The position numbers and the translations under genes were made by a program. From Adiantum capillus-veneris (lineage: Eukaryota > Streptophyta > Polypodiopsida > Polypodiales > Pteridaceae), in NCBI GenBank assembly GCA_014529385.2, contig CM043966.1, forward strand, positions 104,791,087 through 104,855,086: a stretch of 64,000 nt of DNA, read 5' to 3'. The notes under the pieces were generated by a model that was not told the DNA's origin, ran no database searches, and saw only the letters and a list, made by a program, of their open reading frames with translations. The first letter of the stretch is position 1; each line of letters opens with the position of its first letter. Shown piece by piece: positions 43,194-55,598 of this stretch.

Positions 43194-43860
43194 GCGACTT
43201 TGGGGTCGAGCCAAAGCATGAGGTGGGCAGGAGAATATTACACATGTTGAGCTTGAAGACGCATAGCTACATTCAATCCAAGGAAAATGTGATTGTCAAC
43301 TCCAAAAATCTGACAGGTGGAAATTCCAGTAAAATCTTGCAATCATGCAAGCCCAATAGCTGATATCTGTCTGCACTGCTTCTCTTCAATGAAATCAAAC
43401 CCCGGAAAATGGACAGCGGTCTTCAAAGGCTAGCAGCCTTCTAGGGTTAGCAGTGAACAGCACGGATTTTTGGCTGCCCAGGAACAACTCTCGTCAGTAA
43501 GCTTCACGGATCAAGCTCAAAAACGCTGGATACTCGGAGCGATGGAGAAAAACGACTCTTCAGATCTAAGCGAGCGTGCCGATGGGAGGAAGTGCTCGGA
43601 GAACTGTGAATCTCGATGGACCAAAATTGCGTATGCTGATGGAAGTGCTCGGAACAACTCTGCGCAAAAAGGAAGGCTGTCGGATCGTCTTCAAGGGGAC
43701 GTCGATCGCGGAAAAAATTCCATCACTCGAAGCTGCGGGGCCGTCGCAGTGTCGCACAGCCCGATAGGGAGAGATCGTAAGAGAAGCTGATCGATGGCTC
43801 AAGAAGCTGGTGGCGACGGTAGGATGACCTAAACCTAATGAGCCGCTAGTCAGTTCAACC
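43194..43860 (-). promoter_or_regulatory. Probable 5' UTR and promoter region of the UBP25-like gene
   Basis: The GC content rises here and CpG dinucleotides are frequent (43380-43800), unlike the surroundings. On the minus strand a CCTTCC/CTCTTC-rich leader lies upstream of the start codon. The 106-codon plus-strand frame at 43470-43790 has no motif. I could not place a TATA box with confidence. Confidence 0.4.
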
Positions 43861-43875
43861 GTCTCGTCGAAGCCT

Positions 43876-43895
43876 GACCGACCGACCGACCGACC
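43876..43895. repeat. (GACC)5 microsatellite
   Basis: Five perfect GACC units upstream of the UBP25-like gene. Confidence 0.95.
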
Positions 43896-43899
43896 AGTA

Positions 43900-45700
43900 A
43901 AAGTTTGTAGGCATCATTACTTGGGAAGCCTAATATACTTTTGCAATTTCTAGAGCGCAGAAGCGATCGCTTGGCAATTGCCCTCGAGCCAAATCGCATG
44001 GCCAAGATCAATCTCAAGCTTGCTTTTAATAACGACCTCATGCTGCATGCATCTTATCGCAGAAAAGCAACTCACGCTTGGTGTCAAAACAGCAGAGAGG
44101 CGACGATTGGTTGAAAGCTTTAGAGTACGAGCTGGAAGCCAACACTGATTGCTTTGAAAGAGTGTTAATCATCATTGGCTGCTCATCATTCATCAGCCTC
44201 GCCCAGCAGATAGGCCCAAGAGCAGGCTTACCACAGCTGGGATGCAAAAGGTGGGTGCAAGGGTCCTCAGGCGACAGATGGAAGATTGTCATGGCTACCC
44301 TAGGTGGCCAGGAAGATTGCAACGCCACCTTCAAAGTTGTGTGTAAAACATGTTGTCGACAGTTCCAATGGCCACCCTTGAACGCCATACCCCCCCTTAG
44401 GACGCATTCTGACCACCAGCATCCCTTTGGCTGCCAAATCAGCCCATGTAGATGGGCTTGATAGTTGCGACGGCAGTCGTTGCTACGTGTTCCTCTGTGG
44501 AAGCCGTCCTGGTTGACTATGTCTTGAACCACCAGCATTCGCCATCATAACTTCCTATGATTTTAACCATAGTTGATCTTGCAAAGTTTAGGCTTTATAA
44601 ACAATGCATACGATCAAACCGGCAGATCTCAACCTTCCCTGAGCTTTCTGTCTCCCTGATGACACAGGGAGAATCAAACGAGCTTGAGCATCAAGCTAAA
44701 TTGAAAGGAGAGGAACGACACGGAAGCAATGGTGATGGTAGATATGATAGCAGAAGTGAACACAACAATCCACATGACAGTAAAAGTCTTCTAGAGATGA
44801 TGATGGAGATTGCAGTAAAGATGATCGACACCATGATGAAGATTGTGGTAGACAAGATTGACGTGAGAGAAAATACGAAAGACGAAGAGAGTATGTCCCG
44901 GGCCTTTTGTCCCTCATGAAAGGGGGAGAATCGAACGAGCTTGAGCATCATACTAAGTTTAAAGAAGAACAACAAAGAGGCAATGGATAGTCGACACGAT
45001 GGCAAAATTTGTGGAATTGCTATCGATAAAATGAGCCACCCCTGACTCAGTATGCACAGCCTACTAATTGAGCCATTCTATTGTAGTGATTGCAACGGAG
45101 CTTATGAATTGAGAACTCGTCACTACAATAAACCCTACATCATCTATGACATAGAGCATAAAGTTATCTCTGCTTCCCTTTAAATATATCTCATGTATCT
45201 TTTGTATTCATGTTAACTCTTGTTTTCTGTGACACAGAAAGCACATATATTCACAACAATGGACAGCTCGACTACACAACCACGACTCCAGCTTGACAAA
45301 ACTCCAAGGTACGTTATCTACATCCAATTTTCCATTCTATGCAAAGCCTAGGGGGCAGGGCACGGCTTTCGCTTCTTATAATTTTTGGAGAGACCACAAT
45401 GCCAACTCTCCACCATACATTTGTATGGTACTTCTGCATGACATGCACTATATAATTAGCATTTTCACTCTATGATGCTTCATTAGACAAAGTGTTTAAC
45501 TATTCACATTGGTTTTAGGTAGCTTGACACAAACATTGTCCTTTGACTTGGACGATTGGATGAAACCCGTATACGACTATCAAGTCGACAATGCAGCTTA
45601 ATTTTTATAGTGTTGATACTTTCTATATTTTTTTAATTTGTTTTTCCTTAAGTTTAGTTTAGCTACATGTTTTTCTCTCACTAGTACATGCTCAATCTCG
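43900..45700. other. Intergenic DNA with a diverged internal duplication
   Basis: A phrase with GGGAGAATC.AACGAGCTTGAGCATCA occurs at about 44668 and again at about 44925, each followed by a purine-rich stretch, so about 250 bases appear duplicated. The overlapping 120-codon frame (44557-44919) is lysine/aspartate-rich without motifs. The open frames on both strands at 44040-44540 show nothing recognisable. Confidence 0.45.
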
Positions 45701-45730
45701 ATCATCATATTTATATATCAAATAAATACA

Positions 45731-45750
45731 CTTCTTCTTCTTCTTCTTCT

Positions 45751-45846
<96 letters not shown>
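45731..45846. repeat. (CTT)n(CT)n compound microsatellite
   Basis: About eight CTT units run directly into about 45 CT units with two GTCTCT interruptions. Confidence 0.97.
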
Positions 45847-45849
<3 letters not shown>

Positions 45850-45962
45850 CCGCAAGTAATCGGTGCAATAACCATCTGTGTATGTCTTGTTATGTTCTAT
45901 AGCAACACCCACCAAGCAAGACTAGGTTGAAGCCCAATCGTAAGGCCTCCCAGTTTACTTTA

Positions 45963-46443
45963 TTTTAGGGAAAATTACCAAAATACCTTGAAATTTGTGG
46001 AAATTCTCAAAATACCCCTAAATTTCAAAAATTCCCAATGAATCCTTGCATCAATCTGGGATGTATTTGCCCCAATTTTTGCATAGTCTAATGTTTATGA
46101 CAATAAAGATCTATCTTTTAGCATCTTTGACAAAATTAATCACCTATAAGCTCACAAATAGAGGCATCTGTGTTCAAAAATGATGAACAATTTCATTTGA
46201 AGACGCCTATATGAAATCCTAGTTCTATCATCTTCTATTGAGAAGAACCAATTATCCTATGAAGAGTTGCAAAAAATAATGTTTTTAGAGATGTTTGAGA
46301 GGTTGATTAGGGGTATTTTAGATTTTTTTAGTAAAATTAAAGGGCATTTTGGGAATTTTTGCCAAATATGAGAAGTACATTAGGAATTTGATGTGTACTT
46401 TGAAAATTTCCACAAATTATAGGGGTACTTTTGTAATTTTCCC
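45963..46443. mobile_element. MITE with 9-bp target duplications (Mutator-type)
   Basis: 481 bp flanked by TTTACTTTA on both sides (45954-45962 and 46444-46452). The ends are inverted repeats of about 60 bp, with imperfect pairing: GGGAAAATTACCAAAATACC near the left end and its counterpart GGGAAAATTACAAAAGTACC on the other strand at the right. A nine-base duplication is the hallmark of Mutator-like elements. There is no coding capacity, as expected for a non-autonomous element. The first five bases (TTTTA) lack a match at the right end. Confidence 0.8.
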
Positions 46444-46564
46444 TTTACTTTAAATGGAACTAGTGTGCCATGATTACCAAATGGTTTAATTGCAACCGTA
46501 AGGGCTCGAATAATTTACATAGGTACAATTCAATGATATTGAACGAGAATGATGAGCACATCTA

Positions 46565-46676
46565 GCAATAATATACAACATACTTTGCGGTATGCTAACA
46601 ATTAATTTTGATAGGAAAAAGCAATAATATACAACATACTTTGCGGTACGCTAACAATTAATTTTGATAGGAAAAA
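46565..46676. repeat. 56-bp tandem duplication
   Basis: The unit starting GCAATAATATACAAC at 46565 is repeated at 46621 with a single T/C difference. Confidence 0.97.
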
Positions 46677-46705
46677 GCAATTGAATTAAAAACATTAGAA
46701 GTTGG

Positions 46706-47606
46706 TGTTAGCGGATTGATCGAACGGGTGCCCTCTTGGCCAGACACGTAGCCGAACACCACATTTGTACTCTATTATTTTTTCGAGCTAGTGTAGTGAT
46801 ACTCTGTGTAAATCATGATTCCAAAGTAGCAGGTCAATTCTGCAAGATGTAATTCTGTAATGATAAGTGTAAAAGCCCATGTGAGCCGGCCGCTGGCCAT
46901 TTAGAAAGCCCTAGTTATAAAGGTTTAATGTGGAAAAAGGCTTATCTTTGGAAGAGAAGAAAGAGCTCTTTTGTACGTATGCTCAAGCTACGAAGCTTCT
47001 CCAACTTGTAATCAACTTTTCTAACAATTGGGTAATCCATTTTCGATTCTGAAACTTGCATTGTGTTCCTCTTTCCATGCTTTCAATTGAGTGTAAGCAT
47101 TGTTAGTTTTGCTATGGTTCGCGACTAGGCATTAGTGAGCCTTAATTGTAGATTTGAGTGCTTAAATCATTGTTTTTAGTCATTTTGACCATATAAGAGT
47201 GTTCCTAGACCATAGGATGACCATTTTGGACTGATCTGTTGCAGTTTTCAGAACCTTTTTCATGATGGATCGTGATTTTGGTACCTTGTCGGATTGCAAC
47301 CTTGGTAGGATAGTGTCCCTAGGTGTCCTAGACCTCCTCCTAAAGTTTCGTTGCATTTCGAGTCCGTTCGAGTGCTGAAATGGCATAATGACCTATAGCA
47401 GTGAGAAAGGACATATACAGATTTTCCTAATCCATTGAGTGATGATTTGCTTGTTGAGTTGTTGCGTTAGCTTGTTAGGTTCACTTCTCAAGATTGACAA
47501 ATTCATTGAGTCTTTGTGTCCCATCCGTGTCACTTCCTTGAGTATTGACATTATGTTAGTGTCAGACAGCTATGTTACAGACGTCCGTCGCGGTGACCCG
47601 CTAACA
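46706..47606 (+). repeat. Gypsy LTR (family G), 901 bp
   Basis: Starts TGTTAGCGG and ends CCGCTAACA, a perfect 9-bp terminal inversion with TG…CA ends. It is followed one base later by a primer-binding site. A TATA-like TTATAAAGG lies near 46915. No second copy is in the window: the element is interrupted by family E2 at 50066. No target duplication could be assigned. Confidence 0.7.
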
Positions 47607-47607
47607 T

Positions 47608-47628
47608 TGGCGTTGTTGCTCGGGATAA
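47608..47628 (+). other. Athila/Tat-like primer-binding site
   Basis: TGGCGTTGTTGCTCGGGATA resembles the TGGCGCCGTTGCCGGGGA site typical of plant Athila/Tat gypsy elements, with a few substitutions. It directly follows the LTR ending at 47606. Confidence 0.65.
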
Positions 47629-47799
47629 TGATCTTTACATGGTGAGTGACCTATTGCATATCTAGAGCGTTCTTTTCCAAACACTTGTCTCCCCATTCCA
47701 TTTACACCTTACCAGTGAAGCAGTTAGACACGGGGTTTAGTGCTTGGTAGACTCTAGAAGTCGAGGACTTGCTACATCTATTCTCGAGAGGTAAAGGGG

Positions 47800-49860
47800 G
47801 TTGTGAGTGAAATAGCCAAAAGCATTTCATTCTTCTATTTTCTCTATGCTTTTAGAGTGCTATTCCATTTTTCGTTACGACTTTATTTTGTATCGTTTTA
47901 TTTGTTTTTCTTCCTAGTTGCATTTCAGTACTTAAGAGTAGGGTAAGTAGAAACTACCACAATCAAATTTGGGATAAGAGATTGAAGAAAAAAAGGGTGA
48001 AAATCATATTTGCCGAAACGACTATAAACTCTGAAATTTTGAACAGTTGATGGTAGAGAGCTGAAAACTGATCCAAATTCAAAAATTTGTGGATGAAAGG
48101 CATTAGCAGACTCTCTAAAAGCAATCTGGATAGTTTGGCCAGATTCTGTGGAGAAACGTGGATTGCGATCCATGACCCCCAGAGACCAATTTTACATGAA
48201 AGTGACTAGTGACATTGTGCGTCGATGGAACATTACTTTGATCAAGTTAAAAACTCAAAATCACATCAAAATAGGGCAAAAACAGCAAAGCGGGCATTTC
48301 AGACATAAAATTTGGGGGTTTTCAACTTTTTGGGATCCAAATTCAAAAAGAAGTGAAAATATGTCATTCATAGAGTGCATACATACTACTTACCAAGTTT
48401 CTTGTTCATAAGTGGTGGAACATGGATCGCGATCCATGTACCTTTTTGACATTTGGACTTATATTTAACCAGTACATCCTTGATAACTAGTGGAACAACT
48501 TCGCCAAAGGTATCATAGCAAAAAACTAAAAAAAGTGGGTCAAAATAGCCAAAAACAGAAACTAGTCAAAAATTGATGGGCAGACACAAAAACTTACCTT
48601 TGACTAGGAAAAAGTTGTCCAAATTCAAAAATAAGTGGTGGAGTAGACTATTGATACTGTAGGTAATCATCATGCCAAATTTGGTGTGTAGATGTGATGG
48701 GACATGGATCGCGATTCATGTGTCTCATCATGATTTTTGGCTGAGATTTGAGCAGTAGGTAGCCGAGATATAGACAAACACTTTTCCCAAAGGAAAAGTG
48801 TTTATCTATGTTGTGAAAAGTAGTCAAAAGAGCCAGAAACAATTCATTGTCAAAACTGTCACGGCAAACTGTAGAGTTCACTTTTGATTGGGCAAAACTG
48901 ATCCAAATTCAGATTTTTTGTGTGGAGCAAGCTACAAACATCACACGCTATCAACACACCAAAATTCAGATTTAAAAGTGGTGGAACATGGATCGTGATC
49001 CATGTACCCTTGAGGAATTTTTGGACAGAAACTTTTCCAGCCTGTAGCAGATACCATTGTGAACAAAAGTCCTCGAAGAAGCATTGTCAAAAAAGTTCAA
49101 AAAGTGGGTCAAAAGAGCAAAAAACAGTTCAAGGTGAAAACCCTAAAATAGACCCAGGGATTGAATTTTTATTGACCTAAAGTGATCCAAATCACACAAA
49201 AACCATATATCAAGGATTAGGAGACCAGGGCAAGTTGTGTGCCAAGTTTTAGTGCATACTAACACAGAGGTACATGGATCGCGATCCATGTTCCTATGTC
49301 ACACACTGATACCAAACCTGCACCATAGCTCGAGGACATCACAAGGAGTCTAGTGGTCTTTTCAAAACTAAATTTGGATATCTAAAACCAAGTCAAAAGC
49401 CAGAACTGTCAAGCATACTGACAAAGTGCAAGAACTAACCTAATTTTCAATTTAGAGGTCCACTTTTAAAAAAAATCGATGCCAAAGGACCTACTAATCA
49501 TGCTCATTCTGATGGTACCAAGAAAAGCCAAATTGGGCTCCAAACATGGATCGCGATCCATTACCCATTAGTGACAACTTGACCTGAAAATTTCCAGAAC
49601 TGTAGTGCATACACAAGGAAACATATCCCCAATTCCATTTTTGAAAAAAAATCAACAAATTTGGGTCAAAAGGTAGCAAAACAGGTGACAGACTGAAAAT
49701 CGTTGTGCAGACCTAGTGTTGGCTATTTGACCTATCAAACCCAAGTCCAAATCCAAAAAGATTTGAGATTTAACTTGTGGGCATGCTACCAAGAGATCAA
49801 GTCCAGGTGTGGTTGAACATGGATCGCAATCCATGTACCTCAACCTCATAATTTGATCTC
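47800..49860 (+). repeat. Array of diverged repeats of about 264-286 bp, each with an 18-bp palindrome
   Basis: CATGGATCGCGATCCATG or a close variant lies at 48157, 48421, 48703, 48987, 49273, 49545 and 49818, spaced 264, 282, 284, 286, 272 and 273 bases. Each spacer also repeats a GTCAAAA.AGC.AAAAACAG-like phrase about 110 bases after the palindrome and a CAAATTCA phrase before it. A further GTCAAA-type relic near 47805 suggests an eighth, eroded unit. The rest of the units has diverged substantially while the palindrome stays at zero to two changes. There is no continuous coding frame. The array begins about 200 bases after the PBS of gypsy G. Confidence 0.85.
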
Positions 49861-50065
49861 TAGGACTCAACATGCTATTAGACCTACCACAAATTCACTA
49901 CGACAAACCGCCCAATGAAGACGAAAGGAAGTATATAGGCTAGTCAGTGCCATGCTTATGATTTCTATGATTATGATGTCTATGTTTGATGTATTGTGCA
50001 TGTTGTATGTGTTTTGTGTATTATATCATGATTTTTAGGCTTTGAATAACTCCACTTAGTGAAGT
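49861..50065 (+). other. Remainder of gypsy G interior before the E2 insertion
   Basis: T/G-rich non-coding DNA up to the border of the family E LTR at 50066. Confidence 0.4.
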
Positions 50066-50299
50066 TGGAGACAGGGAATGGGGAACACAACTAACACACA
50101 CACAAAATGCCTCTCTATAGCCCAGGGTATTCACAACACCCCTATCCGCTCGAAAAGCACCGTCAAACAGCACACTCACACTGGCAAACCATGGTTTACA
50201 CACAACCTAACATGCCAATGCGCTCACCAAGACCAAACACACAAGAACTCACAACATTCGCAAAGTTTCTATCGCACAGACCACCGATGCACACAAAAA

Positions 50300-50408
<109 letters not shown>

Positions 50409-51108
50409 TTTGCACATCCAAAGCGGTTGCGGGCACACACATCCACCGGCACTGACACACAGAAAGAGACGCAATAGAAAAGAAAGGGGGGGTGGGGAGA
50501 TAGACAAACTATCGGACAATCCACTTCATTCAACACCAAAACTCTATACAACAACTCAAGTGCCAATCCAAGGCTGGCTCGACACACCACACATCCACAA
50601 TGCTCCATTGGCACACACCTCTATGAAGGCCACACAATATCTCACGCTTGACAGCACCATTTGTTGGTAGCTGGGCAAAAAAGCCCAAAAAATGAATACA
50701 AAAAGCGGTTTTATAGAGCACCTCGACCATTTTTAGCAAGTCAAGGAGCCGGGACATTTGTTCGCTCAACTTGGAAATTTACATGGGAAACTGCCTCTTA
50801 ATATGCTTGTCAACTTGTCTTCTTTCTCTCTCACACACTATCTTTGCATGAAGGCCTCTCCCCCAAGCACTAGCGCTAGTGCTCTTGGGGCTCCCCCCTC
50901 TAGCCTTACTCTCAAAAATATTGGAGGCTCTTACGGGCGCGTGAACAGGCCCCTTACGAGCGGGTGCCACATCATCACTATATCATGTGGTTGTTCAATG
51001 GCGTCACCATTGGCAACATTGACCACCGCCTCCACTCGCTACCAAGCTGCCAAAACCGCCAGCAACTGTGCCTTACAGTGTCGCTCTGCGCGCCCGCCAT
51101 ATGCACGC

Positions 51109-51110
<2 letters not shown>

Positions 51111-51193
<83 letters not shown>
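51111..51193. repeat. (CT)n microsatellite in LTR copy 2
   Basis: About 41 uninterrupted CT units. Confidence 0.97.
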
Positions 51194-51196
<3 letters not shown>

Positions 51197-51796
51197 CGCA
51201 CACACGTTGTAAGCTTTATACCCCACTCACTTGCTGTCGCAACTCGCATATGAGTTCTTGTCCCTGGAATGTGGCATCCCTACGCCACTCCAGCCTTTTG
51301 AGGCCTTGGAACACCCCCTTTGACTTTTAAAAAACCCCATTTTTTGGGCCATATTGAGACTAGCTTTGTTACATGCTCGATGATCGGGTACTTGAGCCGT
51401 AAAAGCTGGATGAAAATTCATTTTCCAACTTCAATCCGCCCAGTCCTTACATTCCTCCACGCCAATCGAGGTAGCTAAAACAGTGAAACTTCATCTGGCA
51501 CCGCTCCTCTGCTAACTGCACCAAACTTCAATCTGGCATATCTCTATACTCCAAACAATAATCAACGAGCCGTCAATCCAACCAACTTCACATGCTACAT
51601 GCTACCTTCTAAAACCTGGTCGAACCCAAAACACACTAGATGGCATGCTTACCAATGCGATCAAGTTGGCCCATAACTGGCCCCCGACAAACCGTCAGCT
51701 GGCTATAACTTGCCCGTTTAAGCTCTGATTGGCAATTCAAGAAGATTGGCATGCTCCACAATTTAATTACTTCATATCTATCCTCCCACTGGGATT

Positions 51797-53085
51797 CTTC
51801 ATCTACCATGGAATATGTCTGTTGCACTGGAGATTCCTCTATCTTTGGCTTCATGCTTGCATCTTCACTTGCAATGCACTCAATTCCAACATCATCAAGA
51901 CCTTCCTCATCAGCTAGCCCTTCAAGATCTACCAGCACCTCCTGCTTGTTGACTTCACATGGCTGCTCTTCAAGCACCTACATTGTTGCCTCATCTCTAG
52001 CCAAAAAAGAGAGCTCTTGGTCTTCTTCCATATGCAAGGCCACCTCATCCTTTTGGTAGAACTCTGTACGGTTGCACCACCAGAGCACACTCCACTGCAA
52101 CTTTCACCAACATGGCCATTAGCATAGCCTCACATACTATTTTTACATGCTAACCATCACCCGTAGGCTTGGACTCCTCCATATGGTCTTCATTAGGCAT
52201 CTCGGCTTGCAATTCACCCTGCTCTTCACTTATATCCACCATATCTCTATCCACATGCAAGAGAGCGAACTCTTCATACCTTGACTAGTACGAATCGGTC
52301 TCTCCTCGAGATTTATCGCTTTGACCTCATCTCCAAACCACACCTTTTGATCCCTAGCACCCTTCAATGGAGCTTGACCATTTCTACATGGACATGTTTG
52401 TGCATCTTTGACCCGATCTAGAACCATCTGCACTTCCTCCATAACTAGAGCCTCTCTAACTGGCATCTTCGGCATAGGAACCACCCTATCTCTTTGCAGC
52501 CATAGAACCCTCGTTTCCTCTCACACCGCCACTTCCCTTTGCACCAACTTTGGCTCGACTACCACTGCATACCTTGTATGACACCGGGCCTTCTATCTCC
52601 ACTTTGTCTCTAACCTCCTCATGTAGGCAATCCATGAATTTGCTCACTTTTAAGAAACCAACATTCTCAGTAATAGAGTTACCTTGATTAGCAGTCCCCA
52701 AAGACTCAAACGTGCAAAAATCTCCTTCTAAGCTCTGCTTTAACCCGTCCAGCTTTCACTTTACTTCGTCTAGCGGTGCATCCACAACAAATCTACTTCA
52801 AAAGGTTGCTTCCAGGGCTTCACGATCCGTCTTCTCTTCTTCACATAGACCATCATACCATCTCCTTGCTTTTCGACAAACTAGGAGCGGGAACACTTGC
52901 ATCACACCTTCCTCTCTTGATAAACTTCTCTCCATAACAAATAACCCGTAACCTTGCAACCCGAGTGACTATGGGAAAACCTGACCACATCCTCTCTAGT
53001 AGCACTCGCTCTTCAAAACTTGCACCTTTGGCATCGCCAAAATCACCACTTCAACTTCAAACATGAGCAATCAGACGCTCCTCTG
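51797..53085 (-). pseudogene. Interior of gypsy E2 with gag-like frames
   Basis: Minus-strand open stretches include 52701-52486, with FLKVSKFMDCLHEEVRDKVE, a gag-like phrase that parallels KLDKFMAYLHPKVRENVDF in E1. A second stretch is acidic (51977-51800; VDLEGLADEEGLDDVG). No zinc knuckle, protease or polymerase is visible, so the interior encodes at most a remnant of gag. Confidence 0.5.
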
Positions 53086-53096
53086 TGGGGGCACAA
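53086..53096 (-). other. Putative primer-binding site of gypsy E2
   Basis: The minus strand reads TTGTGCCCCCA, one base different from the sites at 20208 and 26645, and lies five bases inside the LTR that starts at 53102. Confidence 0.45.
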
Positions 53097-53342
53097 GAAG
53101 ATGGAGAGGGGGAATGGGGAGCACACCCATCACACACACACACACACAAGATGCCTCTCTATAGCCCAGGCTATTAACATCACCCCTAACCTCTTGAAAA
53201 AAACCTTTGAACAACACACTTACACTAACAAACCATTATTTGCACACAACCCGATGCGCCAACACGCTCACCAAGACCAAACACACATGCACTCACAACA
53301 TCCACATAGCTTCTATTACATAGACCACCGATGCACAAAAAG

Positions 53343-53344
<2 letters not shown>

Positions 53345-53399
<55 letters not shown>
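53345..53399. repeat. (CT)n microsatellite in LTR copy 3
   Basis: About 27 CT units, in the position equivalent to 50302-50389 of copy 2 (followed in both by TTTGCACATCCAAAG). Confidence 0.97.
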
Positions 53400-53403
<4 letters not shown>

Positions 53404-54107
53404 ACATCCAAAGTGGTATGCGAGCACACACATCTATTGGCATCAACGCACACACACACACAAAGAGATGCAACGGAAAAGAAAGGGGGGTTGGGGAGAT
53501 AGAAAAACTATCGGGCAATCCACTTCATCAATACCAAAACTCTATACAACAACTCGAGCGCCAATTCAAGGCCGGCTCGACACACCACACATCCACAATG
53601 CTCCATTGGCACACACCTCTATGAAGGCCACACAAAACTCATGCTTGACGGCACCCTTCGTTGGTAGCCATGCAAAAAAGGCCCAAAAATGAATACAAAA
53701 AGTGGTTTTATAGAGCACCTCGGTCATTTTTAGCAAGTCATGGAGCTCTGGACACTTGTCCGCTCAATTTGGAAACTCGCATGGGAAATTGTCTCTTAGC
53801 AGGCTTGTCGACTTCTCTTCTTTCTCTCTCACACTGCCTTTGTACACGAGAAGGCCTCTCCCCCAAGCACTAGCGCTAGTGGGGGTTCCCCCTCTAGCCT
53901 TACTCTTAAAACTATTGGAGCCTCTTATGGGCCTGTGAACAGGCCCCTTATGGGTGCCACATCATCACTTATCACATGGTTGTTGGACGGCATCACCACC
54001 AACAACATTCAATGTCGCCTCCACTCGTTGCCAAGTGGCCAAGACTGCTGGCAACAGTGCCATGTAGCACCGTTCTACGTGCCCACCATATCCACACACC
54101 TTGAGAG

Positions 54108-54110
<3 letters not shown>

Positions 54111-54187
<77 letters not shown>
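54111..54187. repeat. (CT)n microsatellite in LTR copy 3
   Basis: About 38 CT units, in the position equivalent to 51111-51193 of copy 2. Confidence 0.97.
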
Positions 54188-54188
<1 letters not shown>

Positions 54189-55038
54189 ACTTGCACACAA
54201 GGGGTACACATGTTGCAAGCTTTATACCCCACTCTCCTGCCGTCGCAACCCGCATATGGGTTCTTGTCCCTACCACATGGCATCACTATGCCGCTCCAAC
54301 CTTTTGAGGCCTTGGAACACCCCCTTTGACTTGAAAAAAACCCCATTGTTTGGGCCATATTCAAACTAGCTTTGTTATCTGCTCGATGATCGGGTACTTG
54401 AGCCATAAAAGCTGGATGAAAATTCGTTTTCCAACTTCAACCCGCCTAGTCCTTGCCGCATTTCAATTTCCTCGTGATCGCCAATCAAAGTTGCTAAAAC
54501 AATGAAAATTCATCTGGCATCGCTCCTCCGCTAACTGCACCAAACTTCAATTTGGCATATCTCCACACTCCAAACTCCACTTGACAAGCCGTCAACTATG
54601 ACCAGCTTCACATGCTGCATACTACCTTCTAGAACCTGGTCAAACCCAAAAACACACTAGATGGCACGCCTAGCAATGCGATCAAGTTGGCCCATAATTG
54701 GCCCTTAGCAAACCTTTAGTTGCCCATAACTTGTCCGTTTGAGCTTCAATTGGCAATCCGAGAAGACCGACATGCTCCACAATTTGAGTACTTCATATCT
54801 ATTCTCCCACTCTAGCTCTATCCACCTGTCCCCACTAGCCTTCTCCATCGAGAATCTGCAACTCACTCCAACTTTGGATAGCCATATCTCCACACAGTGG
54901 CTCCGTTTGAGGAGTCGTTTGGACCAGCTCTCACACAACATCTCAAGCTCCACATTCCCAAGCACCAACTCAACACTCTGGACTCCTTTAACTAACATCC
55001 CATTTGGCCCATTTTGGAGGCCTTTTGGCCTATGAAAC

Positions 55039-55598
55039 TGTTAGGAAATAAGACGTAGCTAAATAGATTTTTGAGTAGATTACTTAATGGAGAAAGATAG
55101 ATTTCACACACAAGAGATTATACTAGAGTAGAGAGAGAGAGAGAGTGTACACACGATATACGTGGTTCACCCAATGTGGGCTACGTCCACGGGAAAGCAG
55201 CCACTCAATGGCTTTAGTACTTCAAAACAAGAAGTAGTTTACAAAGGGATTATACCCTTAATGGAGCTCACGCCTTGCTTCACTCTCACCACCTCACACT
55301 CACCTTGTTGCATCAACTTCACACTATGAAATGTGTGTAGAAATGGCCTCCTTTTATAGGCCAAAAGGTCTTCCCTCTCTTATGAGAGACAGCCATGTGT
55401 AGCCGCCCTTGTGCGAATAAGTCCAAATCGGACCCTCCAATCCGCTCATGTGTGGCCGCCCTTGAGAAGACAAGTCCGCTTTTGAATTCGGCCACCGGCC
55501 ACCGGCCATTGACTTCCGACCACTGGCCATCAGCCATTGACTACCGGCCACCGGCCAACCGACCGGTTGTTTTCCGACCACTTTTCGGCATACCCTTC
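55039..55598 (-). repeat. Copia C 3' LTR, truncated
   Basis: Matches the 5' LTR from its TGTTAGG end up to the phrase CCGACCACTT near 55590, then joins RNase H coding sequence directly. It contains a GGCCACC/GGCCATT-type minisatellite (about 55485-55570) that is longer than in the 5' LTR. Confidence 0.85.

Larger units (their letters stand above)
53102..55038 (-). repeat. LTR of gypsy family E, copy 3 (main part)
   Basis: Starts TGGAGAGGGGG. It continues after copia C at 59852-59987 and ends near the shared GCACCAACGT. Total about 2.07 kb. It holds CT tracts at 53345-53399 and 54111-54187 at the same relative places as in copy 2. Confidence 0.75.

Noticed and set aside
43470-43790. 106-codon plus-strand frame opposite the UBP25-like promoter
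   Set aside because: No motif, and the GC-rich leader of the opposite gene easily gives chance frames.
44038-44538. 167-codon minus-strand and 127-codon plus-strand frames
   Set aside because: They overlap each other, show no recognisable domain, and have no splice or promoter support.
48157-49835. CRISPR-like array (short palindromic repeat at regular spacing)
   Set aside because: The spacers are homologous to each other and about 260 bases long, and the context is a plant LTR retrotransposon.
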